From positions 62,001-126,000 of the forward strand of contig CAVOLQ010000004.1 in NCBI GenBank assembly GCA_963696875.1: a DNA stretch of 64,000 nucleotides, written 5' to 3'. A program made the position numbers and the translations under genes. The stretch's first letter is position 1; every line of letters begins with the position of its first letter. This DNA comes from Albibacterium sp963696875 (GTDB lineage Bacteria; Bacteroidota; Bacteroidia; Sphingobacteriales; Sphingobacteriaceae). Below the pieces are notes generated by a model. It saw only the letters and a list, made by a program, of their open reading frames with translations, was not told where the DNA came from and ran no database searches. Shown here piece by piece: positions 43,277 through 50,578 of this stretch.

Positions 43277-45358
43277 ATGTATTATCCTATTCGTATACTT
43301 TTAACTATCCTTTTTTTTACTTTATGTGTATCAATAATTAACGCACAAGTCCTACCAGTGGACAGCAGCAAGGTTCTTAAAGAAGTGGTCATTAAAGCCC
43401 ATTTTTCCGAACAGCCATTAGCCAGATTAACCACTTCGGTTGGTCTGGTTGATAGCACCTTATTAAGTCAAAATATCGGAACAACCTTGTTGCCAGCGCT
43501 TAATTCAATCCCAGGGCTACGCATGGAAGAGCGATCGCCAGGAAGCTATCGATTATCCATTCGCGGGAGTTTGCTCAGATCCCCTTTCGGAGTAAGAAAT
43601 GTCAAAATATACTTCGATGAAATGCCCCTAACCGATGCCGGCGGGAATACCTACCTAAATTCGATTGATGCGGGTAGCATGAGCAGTATCAATATCTTAA
43701 AAGGGCCCGATGGCAGTATATTTGGGGCCAATTCAGGAGGTGTTGTACTCATTAATCCAAACGGAACAGGTATTCAAAACGATGCCCTTTCTTTTGGAGT
43801 CAGCAGAGGCTCATTCGCTTCGACCCATCAACAATTTAGCGCTAATTATCAACCTTCTGAAAAATATGGTTTTGCTTTTAATCAAGCCATTCAAGATGCT
43901 GATGGCTATAGGGAAAACAGTGCGATGAAACGCCATTTTTTTCAAACAGTACAACGATGGAATTATACTCCCAACAATGAATTACGCTTAATAGGATTTT
44001 ACTCAGATTTACGGTATAGAACGCCTGGCGGCCTGTCACAAGTACAATTTGATCAGAATCCCAAAGCTGCCCGTCCTGCCGCAGGACCAAATCCCGGCGC
44101 AGTAGAACAGCAAGCCGGTATTATCAATAAAACTGTATTTGGGGGCCTAGTGCATAATATGCAAATCAACAATAGACTAAAGCACGTCTTTACGCTATTT
44201 GGATCGCATACAGATTTCACCAATCCTTTTATCACGAACTATGAAATAAGAAACGAAAAAAACCTGGGCTTCAGAACGTATTTCAACTATAGTTCAATAC
44301 CAAGCACCGAGCTATCATGGCAAGTAAATATGGGAATGGAATTACAGAATGGCACTTCCACTATCCATAATTATGATAATAACAAAGGGGTAAAAGCCGC
44401 AGAACAAGCAGCAGATGCATTAAAAAATGGCCAGCATTTTTATTTTGCACGCTTTAGTTTAGATGTTCAAGAAAGGCTGTTTATAGAGGCGGCTACAAGT
44501 TTAAACCATAACCACTTTAGCTTTCGCGAACTTTATCCAAGCAAAGAAAATTCGTACTCCAGTATTAAATTTAACCCCGAGTGGATGCCTCGTTTAGCCC
44601 TATCCTACCTCCTGAATCAAAAAGTTAGCTGGCGAGCGTCTGCTGGAAGAGGCTATTCCCCTCCTACTACTGCAGAAGTTCGATCTTCAGACAATATTAT
44701 CAACACGGCTTTACAAGCCGAAACTGGATGGAATTACGAAACCGGATTACGTCTTAATACACATGTTATCCAAGCAGACGCATCCGTATTCCATTACAAA
44801 ATGAAAGATGCTATCGTAAGGCAATTAAGGGATAATGGGGCCGAGTTTTTTAACAATGCCGGCGGGGTAAACCAATTAGGGCTTGAAGCTGCCCTTAGTG
44901 CAAACTTGATGCATAACCGGGACTATGGATTTATTAGACAAGCACAAATTAGTAGTAATCTAACCTTAAGCAAATTTAAATTTGATGAATACAAAAGCAG
45001 CGGGAACGATTTTTCGGGAAATAAACTAACAGGAGTTCCATCAACAGTGCTTGTTAGTTACCTATACACCTCTTTACCTGGCGGATTAGGGTTGTTCATC
45101 GAGCACAACTACACTTCTTCAATACCTTTAAACGACGCGAATACGGTCAATGCCAGTGCTTATCATTTAGTTCAAACGAAATTTTCATGGAACCAATCGA
45201 TTTCTAGCAAAACAAAATTTCAACTCTTTGTAGGTGTCGATAATATATTAAATGAAAAATATAGCCTCGGAAATGATATTAACGCATTTGGTGGACGGTA
45301 TTTTAATGCGGCGCCCACTAGAAACTATTTAGCAGGCATAAGCGTTAACCTCTTATAG
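43277..45358 (+). CDS. TonB-dependent outer-membrane receptor
   Basis: This is a 693-residue TonB-dependent receptor without the SusC-type N-terminal extension. After a Sec signal (MYYPIRILLTILFFTLCVSI) come a TonB-box-like segment (LKEVVIKAHF), a plug with IPGLRMEERSPGSYRLSIRG and SINILKGPDGSIFGANSGGV, and a barrel ending NYLAGISVNLL. The ATG at 43277 is preferred to a GTG at 43241, which adds 12 residues before the signal. The class resembles siderophore or metal-complex receptors, but there is no associated iron gene. It lies 42 bp after eda and ends at a strong terminator. Confidence 0.88.
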   Translation: MYYPIRILLTILFFTLCVSIINAQVLPVDSSKVLKEVVIKAHFSEQPLARLTTSVGLVDSTLLSQNIGTTLLPALNSIPGLRMEERSPGSYRLSIRGSLLRSPFGVRNVKIYFDEMPLTDAGGNTYLNSIDAGSMSSINILKGPDGSIFGANSGGVVLINPNGTGIQNDALSFGVSRGSFASTHQQFSANYQPSEKYGFAFNQAIQDADGYRENSAMKRHFFQTVQRWNYTPNNELRLIGFYSDLRYRTPGGLSQVQFDQNPKAARPAAGPNPGAVEQQAGIINKTVFGGLVHNMQINNRLKHVFTLFGSHTDFTNPFITNYEIRNEKNLGFRTYFNYSSIPSTELSWQVNMGMELQNGTSTIHNYDNNKGVKAAEQAADALKNGQHFYFARFSLDVQERLFIEAATSLNHNHFSFRELYPSKENSYSSIKFNPEWMPRLALSYLLNQKVSWRASAGRGYSPPTTAEVRSSDNIINTALQAETGWNYETGLRLNTHVIQADASVFHYKMKDAIVRQLRDNGAEFFNNAGGVNQLGLEAALSANLMHNRDYGFIRQAQISSNLTLSKFKFDEYKSSGNDFSGNKLTGVPSTVLVSYLYTSLPGGLGLFIEHNYTSSIPLNDANTVNASAYHLVQTKFSWNQSISSKTKFQLFVGVDNILNEKYSLGNDINAFGGRYFNAAPTRNYLAGISVNLL

Positions 45359-45383
45359 AATACTTTTAGTTTTATAAAAAAGG

Positions 45384-45414
45384 AAGCCTGTATCAAAATG
45401 ATCAGGCTTTTTTT
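45384..45414 (+). terminator. intrinsic terminator after the TonB receptor gene
   Basis: AAGCCTG (45384-45390) pairs with CAGGCTT (45403-45409) around a 12-base loop, followed by a run of T to 45414. It lies 25 bases after the stop codon. Confidence 0.85.
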
Positions 45415-45448
45415 ATCTCACACCCTATACATTTCTATTAATTGCGTG

Positions 45449-45530
45449 GTGAGTGCATAGTGAGTGCGTATATTTCAAAAGAAACACGCTGTCAGTACGG
45501 ACTCACTACGGACTCAGTGCGGACTCACCC
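45449..45530. repeat. inverted array of 11-bp units
   Basis: Two direct 11-bp units (GTGAGTGCATA 45449-45459, GTGAGTGCGTA 45460-45470) are followed, after about 27 bp, by three inverted 11-bp units starting CGGACTCA at 45498, 45509 and 45520. The arms 45450-45470 and 45496-45516 pair at 18 of 21 positions. It lies between two converging terminators in a 331-bp gap (45359-45689) with no gene. It looks like a dispersed repeat element of REP type; other copies were not seen in this window. Confidence 0.75.
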
Positions 45531-45630
45531 ATAGGAGCACATCAAAATGGCCTGAGGGAAATAAGGTAACTTGTCTAAAGATTCAAGAATCGTCAAAGGA
45601 TTTTCACGCTGTAAGTAAAATCGGGGTACA

Positions 45631-45670
45631 AAAAAAAGGCTGATCATCCTTCTATTGACAATCAGCCTTT
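45631..45670 (-). terminator. intrinsic terminator after the NTF2-like/BASS operon
   Basis: AAAGGCTGAT (45635-45644) pairs exactly with ATCAGCCTTT (45661-45670) around a 16-base loop, with a T-run on the minus strand. It is 19 bases past the stop of the gene at 45690 and closes the long operon that begins at 61.3 kb. Confidence 0.88.
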
Positions 45671-45689
45671 AATAATTGACATTGAGTAT

Positions 45690-46163
45690 TTAAATCTTAT
45701 AAGCTTGTCTGGCTAATAATTTCCATTTTCCTTCTTCTTTTACCCAAACCTGAAGATTGCCGATTCTCAATTCGCCGGGAACACCTTTATTAGTAATTTC
45801 AGAAGTGAAGATATGCCTTACAATGGCATTATTGCCCACTATTCTTATCGTTTGATCTTCATTAGCCGGAGTTAAAAACTTGAAAGTTCCATTTACTATA
45901 TCATCAAGGAACTCTGCTTTATTTTGGATTACTCCACCTGAGTGACCATAAGTCAAGCCATCGGATACTAGATTTGAAAATGTTTCGGTATCTGGATTGA
46001 TCATTGCTTGATTAAAAGCTTCTACTGCTTCTGCAACCTTAGCTTCTTCAACGGCCGGATCAATTGTTTCCATGGATTGTTCATTTGCTGTTTCCGTGGA
46101 TTGTTGATTTGTACAACCAACGATCGAAAATAAGAAAACAGATAAAAATGCGATATACTTCAT
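45690..46163 (-). CDS. NTF2-like (DUF4440/SnoaL fold) lipoprotein
   Basis: This is a 157-residue envelope lipoprotein. Its signal ends at Cys17 (LFSIVGC) and is followed by a Ser/Thr/Glu-rich linker, then a cone-shaped NTF2-like domain (about 45-157): EAFNQAMINPDTETFSNLVS, LTYGHSGGVIQNKAEFLDDI, NNAIVRHIF and VWVKEEGKWKLLARQAYKI. Members often act as small isomerases, cyclases or ligand-binding proteins; no specific role can be given. It is 23 bp after the BASS transporter gene. A decayed relative lies at 22011-22475, next to another sugar-acid dehydratase, so the family recurs in this pathway context. Confidence 0.82.
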   Translation of the reverse strand: MKYIAFLSVFLFSIVGCTNQQSTETANEQSMETIDPAVEEAKVAEAVEAFNQAMINPDTETFSNLVSDGLTYGHSGGVIQNKAEFLDDIVNGTFKFLTPANEDQTIRIVGNNAIVRHIFTSEITNKGVPGELRIGNLQVWVKEEGKWKLLARQAYKI

Positions 46164-46186
46164 AATTTTATTTTTATATTAATTTT

Positions 46187-47524
46187 CTAAACAGACTTCC
46201 CTGATAATTCTTCCTTCTCGACGGGAGTAATTTCACTCTTTTCTTCACCTTCTATAACAGGCGGTCTACTTCTCCACCAGCTAGCAAGTGCAGATCCTGT
46301 AACGTTCATTAAAGGACCAAATATAGCAGGTGCAAGTCCGACAGTAGCTATCTTTCCCATTTGGAGCGCTAAGCCTGAAGCTAAGCCTCCATTTTGCATT
46401 CCAACTTCGAATGCAACAGTTCTACGGTCTTGTTCAGGCATTCCTGCCGCCCATGATACTCCATAACCCAATGTATACCCAGCAATATTGTGCAAAAGGC
46501 TAGTTATCATTAATAACAATCCGACTTGAAGTAAGCTGTCGCGTCCAGCAGCGGTAATGATGGTGATAATTGCCGCAATCCCAACCATTGAAACCATTGA
46601 AAGCACTTTCTTCATCCACTGATCGTCATCTTTACCCAAACGCTTAAGTAATATCGCACCAATCATCGGTAAGAAATAGAACCAGAACAATGATTTAGCT
46701 AAAGCAACTAAAGATGCGGACAAATCGGCACCGCTAGATTTTACGTAAACTAAATCAGTAAGTAGTATAATAACGAAATACCCAATTAGCTGAATTCTTT
46801 TCGATTTCTGGCTTGGAGCGCCTTTTGAAAACAAATTGAAAATGAAACCGGCTACAATAGGAAGAATAATCATGTTAAGAATATCCAACATCATGTGCCA
46901 GAAATCTACCTGAATATATTGCCCACCTAGTAGCTGCATCAAAAATGGGGTAACGAAAGGTGAAATCAACGTGGAGATGGCACCAATAGTCACCGCAAGA
47001 GGCAAGTTGGCATGGGCAAGGTATGACATCACATTTGAAGCTAATCCGCTAGGAACAGTTCCGATCAAAATTATCCCCGCAGCAATTTCAGGGGGAAAGT
47101 CGAATATATGTGCAATACCGAATGCAACCAAAGGCATAATGATATAATGGGCACCTACACCTATGAATACTCCTTTAGGCATTTTTATTACGCCTGTAAA
47201 GTCTTCGAAACTCATTTGTGATCCCATTCCAAACATGATCACCTGAAGAAGGGGTACGATCAATAGTTGAAGCCTAAAATCTCCAATTGAGGTGAAATAT
47301 TGAGGATAAAACATTGACGCCGTTACAGCTGTAAATATCCAAATAGTATAGGAGAAAGATTTGAATTTTTTAGTCCCTCTGACACCTATGGCTAATCCAA
47401 TAAAGAAAACCATAAGTATGGGGCCTAATTCTGCCGCATTTCCAGTAAGAAATAAGGCAAGGGCTGCTATCAAACTCAAAGCGGATATGCCCAAAGCAAT
47501 TTTGTAGGTATTTAGTTGTTTCAA
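46187..47524 (-). CDS. BASS-family (bile acid:sodium symporter-like) transporter
   Basis: This is a 445-residue inner-membrane protein with about ten transmembrane helices. The family motif IGTVPSGLASNVMSYLAHAN (sodium and substrate crossover region) is near 155-174, with MFGMGSQMSFEDF and FEVGMQNGGLASGLALQMGK in the matching positions. BASS proteins carry organic acids such as pantothenate, pyruvate or bile acids with sodium. The C-terminus (about 425-445) is a charged cytoplasmic tail. It follows the RraA-like gene by 39 bp in the GH8/PQQ/lactonase operon. Uptake of a keto-deoxy acid or aldonate made in the periplasm is a reasonable inference. Confidence 0.88.
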   Translation of the reverse strand: MKQLNTYKIALGISALSLIAALALFLTGNAAELGPILMVFFIGLAIGVRGTKKFKSFSYTIWIFTAVTASMFYPQYFTSIGDFRLQLLIVPLLQVIMFGMGSQMSFEDFTGVIKMPKGVFIGVGAHYIIMPLVAFGIAHIFDFPPEIAAGIILIGTVPSGLASNVMSYLAHANLPLAVTIGAISTLISPFVTPFLMQLLGGQYIQVDFWHMMLDILNMIILPIVAGFIFNLFSKGAPSQKSKRIQLIGYFVIILLTDLVYVKSSGADLSASLVALAKSLFWFYFLPMIGAILLKRLGKDDDQWMKKVLSMVSMVGIAAIITIITAAGRDSLLQVGLLLMITSLLHNIAGYTLGYGVSWAAGMPEQDRRTVAFEVGMQNGGLASGLALQMGKIATVGLAPAIFGPLMNVTGSALASWWRSRPPVIEGEEKSEITPVEKEELSGKSV

Positions 47525-47563
47525 AATGATTAAGATTTATGGTGATTTAACGTTTTATTTAAT

Positions 47564-48493
47564 TTACCAAGTTCTCTTCGACATAAACCCATCAAGCTGG
47601 GCTCTTGTCATTTTAAGTTCACCGGGATTTCGCTCGAGCCATTTCAAGAAGTCTTCTTTAAGTTTATTAGGCCATTCGTTGTCAATTTCACCCGCACTAT
47701 ATTTTCCAGCTTTGATCATCTCGAAACCGAATTTATCTCTTATCATAACAAACTCGGCGGTTAGGATTACCTTCTCTACTAAGTGAGCAGGAACAAAAAG
47801 AACACCTTCACGCTCAGCAATTACCAAGTCTCCAGGTAATACGATCGCTTGTCCAATCCGAATAGGGGTATTTAAACCCATCAGGAAAGACTCTTCTAGA
47901 AAAGAAGGATCAAAATCACGAACGTATGCGTTAAATCCGTCTATCTCCAATAAACCTTCTAAATCTCTTGCACCACCATCAAATACAACTCCATTACCAG
48001 TTTTATTATAAATTGAAGTACCGAGAGTTGACCCAATTAATGTTCCACCAGAAACCTTACCGAAACCATCAGCTACATAAACATCTCCCTTACTAAGTGC
48101 AGCTATTGGCCAAGAATTGGTAGCACCAACTTGACCTTGGCTATGCCCTCTCTCTAGAATATTTTTCTCGACATCCGGACGGCTAGGCATAAACCGGGCT
48201 GTAAGAGCTCGACCTACCACCTTAACGTTATTATGTACCATTTTCCAGTTTCGTTCGAACTGGTTTTTATAGCCCTCATTCTTCAAAACGGTCCAGGCGT
48301 CATCCATACCTATGGCTTTTGCCCTTTCGACTAAGTCATCAGAGATTTTAGGACGACCATCTGCAAAGCGTTCTCCTTTCCATTCAGAAGTTAAAAATAT
48401 CAATTCTTCTTTCGGAATTGTTTGAGCGGAAAGTGAAAATGAAGCACTCATGAAAAGAGAAGCGACAAACAATATAACAAAATTATATTTCAT
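47564..48493 (-). CDS. secreted RraA-like aldolase/decarboxylase family protein, second paralogue
   Basis: This is a 309-residue paralogue of the protein at 3093-4025. A Sec signal (VASLFMSASFSLSAQ) precedes the RraA fold. DVYVADGFGKVSGGTLIGST and VVFDGGARDLEGL give the conserved G-x-x-RD loop, followed by LPGDLVIAEREGVLFVP. Both copies share long N-terminal (LTSEWKGERFADGRPKISDD) and C-terminal (about 230-309) extensions not found in RraA itself. They form a distinct exported subgroup of about 310 residues against 160-220 for typical members. It sits between the BASS transporter and the RidA-like gene. Confidence 0.82.
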   Translation of the reverse strand: MKYNFVILFVASLFMSASFSLSAQTIPKEELIFLTSEWKGERFADGRPKISDDLVERAKAIGMDDAWTVLKNEGYKNQFERNWKMVHNNVKVVGRALTARFMPSRPDVEKNILERGHSQGQVGATNSWPIAALSKGDVYVADGFGKVSGGTLIGSTLGTSIYNKTGNGVVFDGGARDLEGLLEIDGFNAYVRDFDPSFLEESFLMGLNTPIRIGQAIVLPGDLVIAEREGVLFVPAHLVEKVILTAEFVMIRDKFGFEMIKAGKYSAGEIDNEWPNKLKEDFLKWLERNPGELKMTRAQLDGFMSKRTW

Positions 48494-48587
48494 ATTTAAA
48501 ATGCTTATAATTAGATGCTTTAAGTAAATACTAATCTACTTAAAGCATCGATTTTTTTAATAATTTTTATTTAAATATTTTGTAAAT

Positions 48588-49144
48588 TTATTTCAATTCG
48601 ACGATCATTTCAATTTCTACAGGAATATTTCCTGGAAGAGATCCTACACCAACGGATGAGCGAGCATGTTTTCCACTTTCCCCAAACACTTCCACCATTA
48701 GGTCAGAAAAGCCATTCATTACTTGTGGGTGCTCTGTATACCAAGGTTCAGAATTGACTAATCCTAGGACTTTAACTACTCTTTTCACTTTATTTAAATC
48801 GCCAATTTCTGCTTTTAAGGTAGATAATAATGAAATTCCCACCAATCTTGCGCCGCTTTTCCTTCCTCGGAAGTTAAATTGCTACCCACCTTACCTATCA
48901 TTTGACCTCCTGTAGGTTTATCAGGTCCGTGGCCAGAAAGGTAAACGAGGTTTCCAACTTGAACCGCCTTTAAATAGTTTGCAATAGAAGGGGTCGGTTC
49001 AATCATCTGGATACCAAGTGATTTTATACGGCTTTCAGCGTTTCCACTTTGCGCAAAAACAGATGTCGAAAAGACAAAAGAGAGAAATAAAATTCCAATA
49101 AGAGATAAAGCTTTAAAACTGAAAGATTTTTTTGATAAATTCAT
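48588..49144 (-). pseudogene. secreted RidA-family protein, split by one frameshift
   Basis: Two overlapping frames make one RidA-like protein of about 185 residues. The first (49144-48815) has a Sec signal (LIGILFLSFVFSTSVFAQ) and AVQVGNLVYLSGHGPDKPTG. The second (48845-48588) continues LLSTLKAEIGDLNKVKRVVK, VNGFSDLMVEVFGESGKHAR-like sequence and SSVGVGSLPGNIPVEIEMIV. One base is missing near 48855-48860, where EEGKAA should run into ARLVGIS. RidA proteins hydrolyse reactive enamine/imine products of PLP enzymes. An exported form beside a pathway with exported SelA-like PLP enzymes is notable. Both halves are well conserved, so the shift may be recent or a sequence error. Confidence 0.85.
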
Positions 49145-49263
49145 TTTAAATCGTGTTTAATTAAATAATTACATGTTACTAACATCAAATATAATTTTTT
49201 TTTGAGCAAAACCACATTTTCAGTATAAAACATTCAATTTGTAACATCTAAGTTTCAATCTCA

Positions 49264-50418
49264 TTATTTCAATTGAAGAACCTCTATACTTACTGGAGCA
49301 GGAATACTAAGCTCCTCACCAGTTGGTGTTAATTTACCGGAAAGCTTATCTCTCTTATAAAAAACCACGTTATCTGTATTCATATTTGCAACGATTGCAA
49401 AGTCTCCTTTATTATCAACGTAAAAATTTCTAGGGTGCTTACCTTTCGTGCTTTCATGGCCAACGAACGATAATTTTCCTGTGTTTTGATCAATTGAGAA
49501 GATAACTAGGCTTTCATGCCCACGGTTAGACGCATATAGGTACTTGCCATCAGGTGAAACATGGATATCAGCTGCCGAGTTAGTTTCACTAAAGTCAGAT
49601 GGCAACATATTTACGCGCTCTAATGCGCTCAGTGCGCCTGTAGAGGTGTTAATAGCATAAGATGCAATCGTTGAAGAAAGCTCTTCTGCTGAGAATCCAA
49701 ACTTTCCATTTGGATGAACAGCAAAATGCCTTGGTCCTGATGAAGGTGTACTGGAAGCAGATCCAGCAGACTTCAACTTACCATCTTTGGTAACTTCATA
49801 GATCATCACTTTGTCGATGCCCAAATCCGACACATAAACAAACTTTCCATCAATTGAAGGTGTTGCGGAATGAACATGCGGTCCCTTTTGACGACTTGGA
49901 TGCGTGCTGCTACCCTCATGTTGTATAAAGTCACTTGCTTTGCCCAAGCTACCATCTTTCTGTATTGGATAAATTGCAATGTTACCGCCACCATAATTAG
50001 AAACGAATGCAAATTTACCTTTCGGGTCAATGCTTAAATGTGCTGGGCCTCTCCCTTCAGAAGATTGTTCATTTAACTTAGTTAAAAAGCCTGTTTTAGG
50101 ATCTATTTTAAAAGACACAACGCTTCCACCCGCGGGATTATCTGCCAATGTTCCCTCGCTATAAATTGCATATAACAGCTTCCCATTGGGATGTAAGGCC
50201 AAAAAGTTAGGACTCTTCCCCTCGGTGACCGTTTGCAAAGCTTGGAATTTACCCGCGGCGCGATCGAATTCAAAAACATAAATTCCCTTACTATCTCTAG
50301 TCGAAAACGTACCTACATAGGTTATCTCTCTTGGACTACTTTTTTGGGCAAAGAGATCCTCATTAAATGAAATTAGCGAAACCAATAACGCTAGAATAAA
50401 AATCTTTACAACTTTCAT
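49264..50418 (-). CDS. secreted lactonase of the YbhE/Pgl beta-propeller family
   Basis: This is a 384-residue seven-bladed propeller of the 6-phosphogluconolactonase (YbhE) family with a Sec signal (MKVVKIFILALLVSLISF). Repeats such as SPNFLALHPNGKLLYAIYSE, GPAHLSIDPKGKFAFVSNYG, GPRHFAVHPNGKFGFSAEEL and SAADIHVSPDGKYLYASNRG are clear, and the KGPHVHSATPS segment matches the family's active-site region. Being exported, it should open sugar lactones in the periplasm instead of 6-phosphogluconolactone. It lies 160 bp downstream of the PQQ dehydrogenase, the enzyme type that makes such lactones. Confidence 0.9.
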   Translation of the reverse strand: MKVVKIFILALLVSLISFNEDLFAQKSSPREITYVGTFSTRDSKGIYVFEFDRAAGKFQALQTVTEGKSPNFLALHPNGKLLYAIYSEGTLADNPAGGSVVSFKIDPKTGFLTKLNEQSSEGRGPAHLSIDPKGKFAFVSNYGGGNIAIYPIQKDGSLGKASDFIQHEGSSTHPSRQKGPHVHSATPSIDGKFVYVSDLGIDKVMIYEVTKDGKLKSAGSASSTPSSGPRHFAVHPNGKFGFSAEELSSTIASYAINTSTGALSALERVNMLPSDFSETNSAADIHVSPDGKYLYASNRGHESLVIFSIDQNTGKLSFVGHESTKGKHPRNFYVDNKGDFAIVANMNTDNVVFYKRDKLSGKLTPTGEELSIPAPVSIEVLQLK

Positions 50419-50578
50419 ATTTTTTTATTTTTAAATGTTTTATAAAGCTGAATTTAAATACATCTCCACTTTCAACCACACGGAAACATAGCAATCGTCA
50501 AGACTCTTTTTGTCTAGAAAGTATGTATCCATGTGGTTACTGATTTACAGTATAATGAGTACTAAAATAACAAAATGT

